The translations under genes were made by a program, and so were the position numbers. DNA of 64,000 nucleotides, from assembly GCA_031417395.1 (NCBI GenBank), contig JANOVM010000036.1, positions 1 to 64,000 of the forward strand, in the 5' to 3' direction. Origin of the DNA: JADKIH01 sp031417395 (GTDB lineage Bacteria; Bacteroidota; Bacteroidia; AKYH767-A; 2013-40CM-41-45). Positions 52,535-61,164 of this stretch are shown here, one piece after another. The notes under the pieces are model-generated. The model saw nothing but the letters and a program-made list of their open reading frames with translations. It had not been told where the DNA came from and made no database searches. How positions within the stretch are numbered: position 1 is the stretch's first letter; each line of letters begins with the position of its first letter.

Positions 52535-55303
52535 GTGAATCAGAAATTAGCAAATTCTTTTAATACTATTCTACCGGACTTTGTAAGAAAGAACATCTGC
52601 ATTTTTATTTTTCTATTTTGCCTCAATCCTGTAGTAAATGCCCAACCAATTGCTTCGCCTGTTCCTTCTGCCATTTACGATTTAGAAAATAAGACCGCTT
52701 CAATTAAAGCAGAGATTAATAATCCTTCCAATGCATCAATGAGAACGGAATATCCTTTACAGGATTACTATCATGTCCCAAACCTGACTTCCCATGCTAA
52801 AACCAACACTCTTATTGCCGATATTACTCCGCCAAGTGATCCCTCAAATTTAGTTGCCACTACTTCCGGTATATTTAGTGTCTATGTTAGGTTTAATGCT
52901 TCCGTTGATGTTGAATCAGGCATTAATTATTATGCTTTTGCTATCGGTACTGCACCTGGACTTTCCAATATCCGATACTGGCAAAGCCTTGGAACAAATA
53001 CTGTAACTCAATCTTTCAGTTTAAAAAATCTGAATATTGCAGAAGGCTCTGTTTTTTATTTTACTATTTATGCCGTCAATGGAGCAGGATTAAATAGCAA
53101 TTCTGTTAGCACGGCGCCTATTGTTATGAATTGGGATAATTTAGGCGATACAACCAACAACATTACTATACAATATGCTCCGCAAGGTTACGATGTTAAT
53201 GGATCTACGGTAATAGCCGGTTGGAGTGCTGCACAAATTGCTAAGTACAATTCTTTTATTTCCCGCATGCTTCCCATCATTAAAGAAATTTATGGTCCGC
53301 CATCGAGGCCCAATACGATTACATTGGTCAGAAATCTTTATTACTCCGGGTCTAATATTTATTTTCCTTCTTCCAATGAAATTCATAAGGACGATTCTTT
53401 TTATCCTCAGCTTCTCACGCATGAGTTAATTCACGCTTTCCGGGATGATGTAATTCTCGCCATGGATTCAAACTGGAGTTACAATCCAAAGTTAAGCGGC
53501 TTCGAAGAATCCTTCGCCCAGGGAGTAAGTTATGCCTGCATGAACAGGTACGTACGATTGTATCCTAACGATTCCCTGGTGAACTCATCCTATCTTTTCG
53601 GATCCTCTATGGATTGGGATTATGATTTCAGAAATGTTTCAAATATTAGTACAGAAGATTTCTGGAGCGACTATGGAGGAATGAACCTTCATTGGGAACG
53701 GTATGAAATGGGCGCTGCAGCCATGAGGAAAATTCAACTGGAAGATTCTTTGATTTTTAAAAAATTTAACCTGGCTTATTACAATTATCTCAACACTCAT
53801 CATTTTGCTACTCCGACAAGAAGCCTACTGATTAATTTATTGTCATCTGTAATAACGAGTGTCGAAAATAAGCCTGTTGCAGACTGGATTGGTAAGCAAA
53901 GAATATTTGATTGTACTATTCAACCCGGGAAGAAAAGTTGGGTACGAACACAGCATTATCCATGGTCTGAATATATTATTTTTCAATATTTACACTATTA
54001 TGAAACGTTTTCCAATGGCAGCGATTGGGCTTACTATAATTACAATACCGGTTCCTGGGTTTATTATAGTTTAAATGGAAGTACCGGTTCAGGGTCGGTT
54101 AAAAATTTTAAGGACTCCATTTTCTGGCAAAGAAATTTGACAATTTCTAATAATCCCAGTGGATTTGGAAGTGACGCAGTAAGTTTTACTACAGACAATG
54201 ACCTTACTCCATGGCCGGGAGGAGATACTGCGGATTATGTTTTGAACATGACTCCGTTCGGACTTTACAAATTGCAATTTACTTTTGGCACAACAACTAC
54301 AACGGCTTATAGAATAATGGGAAGTCAGTTGCGAAATACTACAGGTGTATTTGGCGGATTATTAAATTCGAAAGGAGGACAGATATATATCGACCACGAT
54401 GGTTTTCCTGCAGGACCACCTTTGAATATTGTTAATGGCGCTTTTTGGGGAACAAGAACATGGGCTTCAATTCCCAATATACTTACGGGAGGTACAGATT
54501 CTAAACCCGGCAAAGTAACTTTTCGCTATATAGATTCCCTTGGTAATGTCTACCGCACGTATCGCAACATCGATTGGGGAAGTTCAGCCGGCAATCAGGT
54601 ATTCCTGCTTGATGTAAATGATATGGAGGGTTGCAGTACAGCGGAAATATTTAATAACAATCAGGATGACGATTGCGACGGACTTATAGATGAATCATCG
54701 CCGGTAACTTTGAACATAAGAGCATATATTGAAGGCTACTATGTATCCAATGGAGCTATGACTCCCGTCCTATATAATACTGGTCTGACAAACAATCAAA
54801 CAATTTGTGATACAGTCACTGTTGAATTACATCGTTCAGTTCCACCTTATGATTTAATACAAAGTGTAAAAGGATTGATTTCCACTAATGGGTACGGAAG
54901 TTTTATTTTCTCTTCGTTCACTGATAATAATAGCTATTACCTCGTTTTGAAACATCGAAATTCCATTACAACATGGAGTGCCGGTCCGGTAACATTTACC
55001 GGTTCTGTTATTTCATACTCTTTTGCTGATGCACTAAACAGTGCTTACGGCAATAATTTAAGAAATCTGGGTGATGGAAATTTTGCTTTATACAGCGGAG
55101 ATGTTTCAGATGTTCAGCTCGGGCGCAGTTATCAGGATGGTGTGATTGAATCACAGGATTATTCCGACATGGAGGGCGCTGTTTATTTTACACTTACCGG
55201 GTATATACCTGAAGATATTACAGGCGATGGAGTAGTAGAGTCAGCTGATTATGGATTAATGGAAAATAATGTCTATTATACTGTAGTGGTTATTCATCCT
55301 TAG
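52535..55303 (+). CDS. Exported putative zinc metalloprotease with FnIII and dockerin-like C-terminus
   Basis: A 922-residue protein starting at GTG 52535. Signal segment ends NPVVNAQ (~residue 37). A FnIII-like domain spans ~90-190 (DPSNLVATTSG...DVESGINYYAFAIG). Residues 296-300 read HELIH, followed ~28 residues later by GFEESFAQG, whose Glu would be the third zinc ligand (gluzincin layout). A MopE-like Asp-rich motif (NNNQDDDCDGLID) lies near 710. The last ~65 residues hold two Ca-binding dockerin-type loops (SYQDGVIESQDY; DITGDGVVESADY) and no T9SS tail. Substrate and location are unknown; it may dock to a cohesin-like partner or be secreted without a T9SS domain. Confidence 0.8.
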   Translation: MNQKLANSFNTILPDFVRKNICIFIFLFCLNPVVNAQPIASPVPSAIYDLENKTASIKAEINNPSNASMRTEYPLQDYYHVPNLTSHAKTNTLIADITPPSDPSNLVATTSGIFSVYVRFNASVDVESGINYYAFAIGTAPGLSNIRYWQSLGTNTVTQSFSLKNLNIAEGSVFYFTIYAVNGAGLNSNSVSTAPIVMNWDNLGDTTNNITIQYAPQGYDVNGSTVIAGWSAAQIAKYNSFISRMLPIIKEIYGPPSRPNTITLVRNLYYSGSNIYFPSSNEIHKDDSFYPQLLTHELIHAFRDDVILAMDSNWSYNPKLSGFEESFAQGVSYACMNRYVRLYPNDSLVNSSYLFGSSMDWDYDFRNVSNISTEDFWSDYGGMNLHWERYEMGAAAMRKIQLEDSLIFKKFNLAYYNYLNTHHFATPTRSLLINLLSSVITSVENKPVADWIGKQRIFDCTIQPGKKSWVRTQHYPWSEYIIFQYLHYYETFSNGSDWAYYNYNTGSWVYYSLNGSTGSGSVKNFKDSIFWQRNLTISNNPSGFGSDAVSFTTDNDLTPWPGGDTADYVLNMTPFGLYKLQFTFGTTTTTAYRIMGSQLRNTTGVFGGLLNSKGGQIYIDHDGFPAGPPLNIVNGAFWGTRTWASIPNILTGGTDSKPGKVTFRYIDSLGNVYRTYRNIDWGSSAGNQVFLLDVNDMEGCSTAEIFNNNQDDDCDGLIDESSPVTLNIRAYIEGYYVSNGAMTPVLYNTGLTNNQTICDTVTVELHRSVPPYDLIQSVKGLISTNGYGSFIFSSFTDNNSYYLVLKHRNSITTWSAGPVTFTGSVISYSFADALNSAYGNNLRNLGDGNFALYSGDVSDVQLGRSYQDGVIESQDYSDMEGAVYFTLTGYIPEDITGDGVVESADYGLMENNVYYTVVVIHP

Positions 55304-55414
55304 AATGAATTAGCAAAATAATTTGGTTGCTAATTATTTTAGTCTTCCGTTAAATCTAATTTTTACTTTACTATCTTTGATATGATCAGTTGAGATTTTG
55401 AACCGGATTATTTA

Positions 55415-56770
55415 ATGCGCACAACCTACAATATAATTCTTTGCATAATTTTATTTTGCTCTGGTAATTCACAAGCGCAAAATTTCGTAACAACCTATTC
55501 AGGAAGCGGAACTTCCGGATTCATCAGTGGTCCCATTGATAGCGCCACTTTTAACGGTCCATTTGGAATGTGCATTGATAAATGCCGCAATATTTATATT
55601 GCCGATGCAAATAACAATTGCATCAGAAAAATCAATACAACTTTCGGAACCGTTATTACCTATGCGGGAACCGGTGCGGCTGGTTATAAAGATGGCTCTG
55701 CAGATTCTGCCTTATTTAATAATCCTTCCGATCTCTGTGTGGATGATTCAGGGAATGTTTACGTCAGCGATTTTTTAAATCAGCGTATTCGAAAAATTTC
55801 AATTCAAGGAATAGTAAGTACAATAGCAGGAAGTGGCACTGCCGGTTATTTAGATGGCAGTCATTCAACTGCAAGATTTAATTACCCACGTGGAATTTGC
55901 ATCGATCCTGCAGGAAACATTTTTGTGAGTGATAGCTGGAATCATCGTATCCGAAAAATAGACCCTTCCGGAAATGTTAGTACATATGCAGGCGGGGGAG
56001 TGGCAATGGGTGTTAGTAGTATTGGTTCACTTATAGATGGCGCTGATACTTCAGCCAGGTTTTATACACCGGCAGGAATGACTATTGATCAATATGGAAA
56101 TCTTTATGTGGCCGACGCATACAATCACCGCATTCGCAAGATCGATACTGCACGAATTGTTACTACTCTCATCGGCAGTGGTCCCGTAGGTCCGGGCAAT
56201 GGTAGTTTTCTCGACGTTACTTTGAGTCTTTCGCGATTAAATACGCCTACGGAATTATTCATTGATACCGGTAGTAATGAATTGTACATTGGTGACACCT
56301 TCAATAACCGAATCCGTAAAGCAAGCTTTTCAAGTGGAACAGTGGTAACCTATGCAGGCAGTGGTGTACAATCATTTGTCAACGGAGTCGATTCTCAGGC
56401 AACATTCAATTTTCCTCGTGGAATAGTTTTAATTGACTCCGCAGGGAAGATCTTATATGTAGCTGATTATAATAATCATTCTGTCCGGCTCATTAGTCCG
56501 AATGCAGGCACAGGAATCGAATCAAAAGAGAAGAATAGTACGCTAGTTGTTTTTCCTAATCCATCAACCGGTATTATTAAAATTATGGAGGAAGTTCCAA
56601 TAAAAAACTTTCTCATTTTTACTTCTGAAGGAAACAATATTTTTTCAGAATCCGGATTAAATACTAATACGGTTGAAATAGACCTTACTTTTTTAAATAA
56701 GGGAACTTATATTCTTTTAATAGAAAGTGTTTTCGGCACTTTACATCGGAAAAAAATAGTTCATTTTTAA
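55415..56770 (+). CDS. NHL-repeat secreted protein with T9SS type A sorting domain
   Basis: A 451-residue exported protein. Signal peptide 1-21 (ending GNSQAQ). Residues of ~25-360 contain six NHL repeats (each about 55 residues: FNGPFGMCIDKCRNIYIADANNNCIRKIN; FNYPRGICIDPAGNIFVSDSWNHRIRKID), forming a six-bladed propeller that likely binds protein or carbohydrate. The C-terminal ~75 residues are a T9SS domain (LVVFPNPSTGIIKIMEE to FGTLHRKKIVHF). No enzyme motif is seen. Confidence 0.92.
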   Translation: MRTTYNIILCIILFCSGNSQAQNFVTTYSGSGTSGFISGPIDSATFNGPFGMCIDKCRNIYIADANNNCIRKINTTFGTVITYAGTGAAGYKDGSADSALFNNPSDLCVDDSGNVYVSDFLNQRIRKISIQGIVSTIAGSGTAGYLDGSHSTARFNYPRGICIDPAGNIFVSDSWNHRIRKIDPSGNVSTYAGGGVAMGVSSIGSLIDGADTSARFYTPAGMTIDQYGNLYVADAYNHRIRKIDTARIVTTLIGSGPVGPGNGSFLDVTLSLSRLNTPTELFIDTGSNELYIGDTFNNRIRKASFSSGTVVTYAGSGVQSFVNGVDSQATFNFPRGIVLIDSAGKILYVADYNNHSVRLISPNAGTGIESKEKNSTLVVFPNPSTGIIKIMEEVPIKNFLIFTSEGNNIFSESGLNTNTVEIDLTFLNKGTYILLIESVFGTLHRKKIVHF

Positions 56771-56878
56771 ATAAACCGCTTTTCACAACCATTTTGATAA
56801 TTTTGAAGTATAATATCCATTTCAAATTCATAAATTTGAACACTGATTTTGTTATTTCATCGATTTAGGCATTATAAA

Positions 56879-57553
56879 ATGAAGAAAATATTTTGGGCAT
56901 TTTTACTATTGATTTCGCTGGATACTGCTGCTGAATCTATTCCAAAGGATGCCGGTCTATGGATGACAGTAAGCATAGACAAAAAATTAACCAAGAGATG
57001 GAGCGTTGGATTAGATGAAGAGTTCAGATTGTTCGATAATATTTCCAGAATAAATTTACTTTATTCAAATCTGGGCATTAACTATAAAGTTAAATCGTTT
57101 AAGTTTTCCTTTGTATATCGTTTTATTACTAAGAATGAAGACGATCTTTATTTCAGCAAAACGCATCGTTTGTATTTTGATGCTTCCTATCGGTATAAAA
57201 TTAATGATTGGTCATTTAGCTACAGACTTCGTACCCAGGGACAGGTTAGCGAATATTATTCAAGTGAAAATGGCAAAAAGGTTGAAAGTCTACTAAGACA
57301 CAAATTTGAAATCAATTATCAATTGGGGAAAATTACTCCTTTCATTGCTGCTGAGTTTTTCTATCAATTAAACAACCCTACCTATAAGGAGGGAAATAAT
57401 TTGTTTAACCGGATGAGGTATAATGGAGGGTTAAATTATGAATTCAATAGGGTGCATAGCGTCGGTATTTATTATCTCATTCAGCACGATTTTAATAACA
57501 AAAATAACAGCAATGATTATGTTATAGGGGTTCAGTACGGACTTACCCTTTAA
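56879..57553 (+). CDS. DUF2490 outer-membrane beta-barrel protein
   Basis: About 224 residues from ATG 56879 (an upstream ATG at 56849 gives a longer leader). Signal peptide MKKIFWAFLLLISLDTAA. The rest fits DUF2490: DAGLWMTVSIDKKLTKRWSVGLDEEFRLFDNISRINLLYSNLGINYKV, then regular amphipathic strands ending in VIGVQYGLTL with a terminal aromatic/hydrophobic residue. It is a 10-12-stranded outer-membrane barrel predicted to be a pore or structural protein; substrate unknown. It is convergent with the esterase gene. Confidence 0.85.
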   Translation: MKKIFWAFLLLISLDTAAESIPKDAGLWMTVSIDKKLTKRWSVGLDEEFRLFDNISRINLLYSNLGINYKVKSFKFSFVYRFITKNEDDLYFSKTHRLYFDASYRYKINDWSFSYRLRTQGQVSEYYSSENGKKVESLLRHKFEINYQLGKITPFIAAEFFYQLNNPTYKEGNNLFNRMRYNGGLNYEFNRVHSVGIYYLIQHDFNNKNNSNDYVIGVQYGLTL

Positions 57554-57613
57554 TTCACGTATTAATATTCAATCATTTTTCTATTGCTTAGCCGGTTGTA
57601 AAGGATTATAATT

Positions 57614-58483
57614 TTAATCACCCCAGTTTAATGTCCACTGCAACCCTTTGACAAACGTCGGTAAAGATGTATCCATATGTAAAAGGTTTGAATAGATGTC
57701 GCCTTTGAAATTAATTTTATTATTTTCCTTCAATGATTTTGAAAGCGATGAAAGTACGATATTTGTTTTTAACTGTGTTGAGTCTTCTTCCTCTTCGTCT
57801 TCGAGTCCGCCGAAAGTGATATACGATTTTATATTAGTCTGATTGTTTTCCGTTAATTTTTCAAATTCTTTAAGTATGTAGTTATGATTGTAGTCTGTAG
57901 AGGGACTAGCTCCAATATAACCATGGAACATCGTGTTTTTATTTAAAAGACTTTGCTGCATTGCATAGAGCGTAAAATATCCTCCTAAGGAATGTCCCAT
58001 TAAAATTCTTTTACTTTTATCAACCCTGTATTTAGAATCATTGTCCGGAATGAGTTCGTTATTAATAAACGATAAAAATTTATCTGCTCCGCCGCTCAAG
58101 CTCATTTCATATTCCGGAATGGCAATGGGGAAAGTGAAATCTCTGCTTCGCAAGGAGTCCATTGATTGCATATCTTTATAGCCGATACCAACTAATATAG
58201 CAGGAGGAAGCAAGCCGACCTCTGAATAATTTTTAAATATTGTAGCAACAATATCAAAGTACAAATTCGCGTCCAGGAGATAGACTATGGGATATGTTTC
58301 TTTTGTGGCAGAATAGTAATCATTCGGCAGGCTAATAGATATATCAAAGGTGTCATTAACTGATGTGGAATAAAATTTAATGCTATTCTTTAAGTTAGTA
58401 TTTTTATCATTATTATTTTCTTTTACTTCTCTGCATCCGAAAAGGAGAATTAATAATGTTAGTGTGGGAAGTGTAATTTTCAT
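57614..58483 (-). CDS. Lipoprotein esterase of the alpha/beta-hydrolase fold (putative_esterase family)
   Basis: A 289-residue protein. Signal peptide ends LLFGC with Cys16, a good lipobox. The alpha/beta-hydrolase motif GHSLGG holds the nucleophile Ser; upstream is the oxyanion region YPIVYLLDANLYFD, and downstream GASPSTDYNHN. The family (esterase D-like, PF00756) hydrolyses acyl or feruloyl esters, or acts as an enterobactin esterase-type enzyme; the substrate here is unknown. It is anchored to a membrane facing the periplasm or surface. It is convergent with the DUF2490 gene. Confidence 0.85.
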   Translation of the reverse strand: MKITLPTLTLLILLFGCREVKENNNDKNTNLKNSIKFYSTSVNDTFDISISLPNDYYSATKETYPIVYLLDANLYFDIVATIFKNYSEVGLLPPAILVGIGYKDMQSMDSLRSRDFTFPIAIPEYEMSLSGGADKFLSFINNELIPDNDSKYRVDKSKRILMGHSLGGYFTLYAMQQSLLNKNTMFHGYIGASPSTDYNHNYILKEFEKLTENNQTNIKSYITFGGLEDEEEEDSTQLKTNIVLSSLSKSLKENNKINFKGDIYSNLLHMDTSLPTFVKGLQWTLNWGD

Positions 58484-59238
58484 ATATGTTCAGGGCGATA
58501 GGTTTTTATAAATTTAATTAAGCAATCAAAAATAGTTAATTTATTTATTTATTTATTATTTGAAGTATTTAGCATAACCAACTATTATTTTATTTAAAGG
58601 AAGTTTATTATCTGCAATTAACTTTGCCTTATATCCATTATGATTGTAAACCTTATAACCTTAGTAACAAGAATCAACTCCCCACGAACTAACCTTATTA
58701 CCTTTCTGAAAGTATACTATCATAAAAATTGAACACAACAACCATTGCACCAATTTTATTTTAATCAACCCTAGCTCGATATTGGAAAAAATTTAAAGAA
58801 GAGTATGATGCGTTAAACAGGAATTATAGAAGAGGAATAAAATAGGAATAAGGTAATAAGGTCTTTATTGGTTATTCTGTTTTGTTACTAAGGTAATAAG
58901 GTCTTATATTCCTTAAATAATCGATGGTTTACACTAACATCCAAAATTTGAAACATTTGCCATCTAAGGAAATATTTTATCTGCAATTAACTTTGCCTTA
59001 TATCCATGATGATTGTAAACCTTATTACCTTAGTAACAAGAATCAACTCCCCACGAACTAACCTTATTACCTTATTGAAAGTATACTATCATGAAAGTTG
59101 AATACAATAACCATTGCACTCATTTTATTTTAATCAATAGTAAAGAATTGAAAAATAAAATTGATCTAAAATTTCAAAAACCATTACCATTTGCAGTATA
59201 ATCTTAGCTTAGTAGCCTTAATATTTGTATTGAGTTTG
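58484..59238. repeat. Second repeat island: 170-bp direct repeat and relic copies
   Basis: About 755 bp without an intact gene. Two nearly identical direct copies lie at 58595-58775 and 58964-59143, offset by ~367 bp. Each ends in the relic coding start (58722 with ATA replacing ATG; 59091 with ATG). Between them lies a plus-strand GGTAATAAGG unit (58850-58912) whose inverted copies are inside both direct repeats. A reading frame tail KKFKEEYDALNRNYRRGIK (around 58786-58846) may be a further relic. From 59158 to 59195 the sequence resembles the right terminal repeat of copy B, diverged. Confidence 0.75.
59091..59201 (+). pseudogene. Relic of a transposase-like start, copy 3
   Basis: ATG-led frame beginning MKVEYNNHCTHFILINS that closes after 36 codons. 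It is the best-preserved member of the three relics, and the only one besides 43516 that keeps an ATG. Ribosome-binding and coding support are absent. The closing part overlaps the sequence similar to the right terminal repeat of copy B. Confidence 0.45.
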
Positions 59239-60525
59239 TTATTTGAAAATACTAAATAATCCCCAGTAAAAAAATAAAACCAGCAAAACAGAATAAGCAA
59301 TATTGTTTAACGTGAAAAGCCATTTTGAAAAGCTGCGCCAATTGTGTTCTTTGAACAATCTGAAGTTTGTTATTAATAAGGGAATAATAAGCAGTAAAAG
59401 AAGGAAAGGAATGTATGCAGCAATGTTCAGCATGGAGAATTTATAGTCCTTATAAGGGGCTGGAAAATAGAAAATGTAGCGATTTCTTGCTAGAACATAT
59501 AGATAATATAGCATGATGAAACCCAATGGAACTAATAATAGTTTTATTTTATTTTTAGTTCTCAAATAACTGAAAAGAAAAAATAAGGCTGAAAATGTAA
59601 ACAAACCTGCGCAAAATAGCAGAAACAGCATTATTGCAATACTATTCTGAGGAATTTTGTAATTAATTAACTTTTCAAATTCTGCATTTTGTGGAAACAG
59701 ATTTGTAATATTCAAAAGGTGGTTTCCTTTTGCCAATTCATCTTTTAAATTAAATTGAACGACACGACTGTAATCGTGATAAAAATAAAGAAAAGTTTTA
59801 CCATCGTTCAGGTACCAGATAGAAGTAAGCAATGTGCCATCGCCAATTTTCTTCCTGCACACATGCATTGTATCTGATAATGCTGTGCAAAAGGCAAGGC
59901 TTGTATCAATTTTGTTTTTAAGAAAATTTACTCCATTTCTATAACGATTTAATTTAAGAGCATCTGATTCCTTAGTGTTGGATGGGCAGAAATTTGATAA
60001 AACATATTTGGCATTGTTATCAAAATGCATTGTATTTGACTCGACAATTAAACACTTGCCTGATTTTTCAATATAAATAAAAACATCTTCTATGAAATAA
60101 GAATGATCAAAGTTATTTATGTAATCATATACATCCTTGGTGGTTTTGCATTTATGTAAAATGTCTTTTAAGTATTGAGTTGGATTGGAAATTATCTTTT
60201 TGTTTGAACTAACGCTTAATACTTTTTCCGGGGGAGGCGCTGCAAGTCTGGAAAATGTAAGTCCAAATTCATTCATTCCTGATTGAGGAGCGTAACCATT
60301 AGCTCCATCAAATCTTCCACCTGTAAAAACTGCACCATATTCTTCTGACTTTTCTTTGTTTTCGAACCATATCACCGGTGTCAAATAGTAAGCATCAAAG
60401 TTTGTACCGACCATTGTTTTTTCGTTCACCGTTACTTTGTACATGCTGCATGAAATGGCTTCATCAGCAATAAGAAGCATAGCGATTATTGCAAAGAAAG
60501 TTGTAAGAGAAATTAACTTATTCAT
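59239..60525 (-). CDS. Ntn-type (C45/choloylglycine-hydrolase-like) amidohydrolase with C-terminal membrane helices
   Basis: A 428-residue protein. Signal peptide of ~25 residues, with Cys26 (SCSMYKV) likely becoming the N-terminal nucleophile after cleavage. The pattern VNEKTMVGTNFDAYY...GRFDGANGYAPQSGMNEFGLTFSRL fits the linear amide C-N hydrolase (Ntn) family, which cleaves acyl-amide bonds (bile salts, penicillin, isopenicillin N or ceramide-type substrates). The C-terminal ~140 residues add four transmembrane helices, which is unusual. The active site would face the periplasm. Substrate unknown. Alternatively Cys26 might be lipidated, but the residue at -3 (Ala) argues against it. Confidence 0.8.
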   Translation of the reverse strand: MNKLISLTTFFAIIAMLLIADEAISCSMYKVTVNEKTMVGTNFDAYYLTPVIWFENKEKSEEYGAVFTGGRFDGANGYAPQSGMNEFGLTFSRLAAPPPEKVLSVSSNKKIISNPTQYLKDILHKCKTTKDVYDYINNFDHSYFIEDVFIYIEKSGKCLIVESNTMHFDNNAKYVLSNFCPSNTKESDALKLNRYRNGVNFLKNKIDTSLAFCTALSDTMHVCRKKIGDGTLLTSIWYLNDGKTFLYFYHDYSRVVQFNLKDELAKGNHLLNITNLFPQNAEFEKLINYKIPQNSIAIMLFLLFCAGLFTFSALFFLFSYLRTKNKIKLLLVPLGFIMLYYLYVLARNRYIFYFPAPYKDYKFSMLNIAAYIPFLLLLLIIPLLITNFRLFKEHNWRSFSKWLFTLNNIAYSVLLVLFFYWGLFSIFK

Positions 60526-60755
60526 TAGGGCAGCAATATTTTTTTATTGCATTAGTAAAATTAAGTAAAGTCTAAATTATTTAATCGATACAAATAGATT
60601 GGTTCTCGAATAAGAACGAGAATTTTATTAAGATATTGGGAGTTTAATTTTAAAATGATAAGAAAAAATATAGATACTTATTCAATGAAACAATTGAGGC
60701 GGTAATAACTGAAGAAATATCTCATTCAATCGACTAAAGAATTTCCAACTAACGG

Positions 60756-61121
60756 CTAATCATTTATTTTTATACCATTTACGAAATAGTCTGTTTCGCC
60801 ATTCCAGGGCAGATGGCCTCTTTTTTGTTCATAATGTAACGTAACATGTTTTCCTTCAAGATCAAACATCTGTTTAGCAATGCTGTCCTCTTTGACCGAA
60901 AAGAAGAATTTTTCTGAAGCAATTGTTGCATTGATATTGCTGGTAATGCTGCTCATAACCAGTTCACCTTCGTAAGTTTTAAAAATGTCTCCTTTCTTAG
61001 AAAACTTTTGTAGAATTCCGGAGCGGTTACCTTCACTATAGATGTTATAATATTTCCAATAGATCCGAAAAGAAAGCAGCAGAAACAAAATCGCGGCTGT
61101 CCAAATTAGTACTTTTTTCAT
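60756..61121 (-). CDS. Small membrane-anchored protein of unknown function
   Basis: A 121-residue protein with an N-terminal transmembrane or signal segment (MKKVLIWTAAILFLLLSFRIYWKYY). The remainder (YSEGNRSGILQKFSKKGDIFKTYEGELVM...FSVKEDSIAKQMFDLEGKHVTLHYEQKRG) matches a conserved Bacteroidota family that is often mislabelled 6-phosphogluconate dehydrogenase. There is no dinucleotide-binding motif and the length is far too small for that enzyme, so I leave the function open. It probably faces the periplasm. It lies 43 bp upstream of the PNGase F-like gene on the same strand and may be co-transcribed with it. Confidence 0.75.
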   Translation of the reverse strand: MKKVLIWTAAILFLLLSFRIYWKYYNIYSEGNRSGILQKFSKKGDIFKTYEGELVMSSITSNINATIASEKFFFSVKEDSIAKQMFDLEGKHVTLHYEQKRGHLPWNGETDYFVNGIKIND

Positions 61122-61164
61122 GCAATTATTTTTGAAGTAATAATGACAATAACAACTAAATATT

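Noticed and set aside
60756..61121. Label as 6-phosphogluconate dehydrogenase
   Set aside because: 121 residues with an N-terminal membrane segment and no nucleotide-binding motif cannot be that enzyme.
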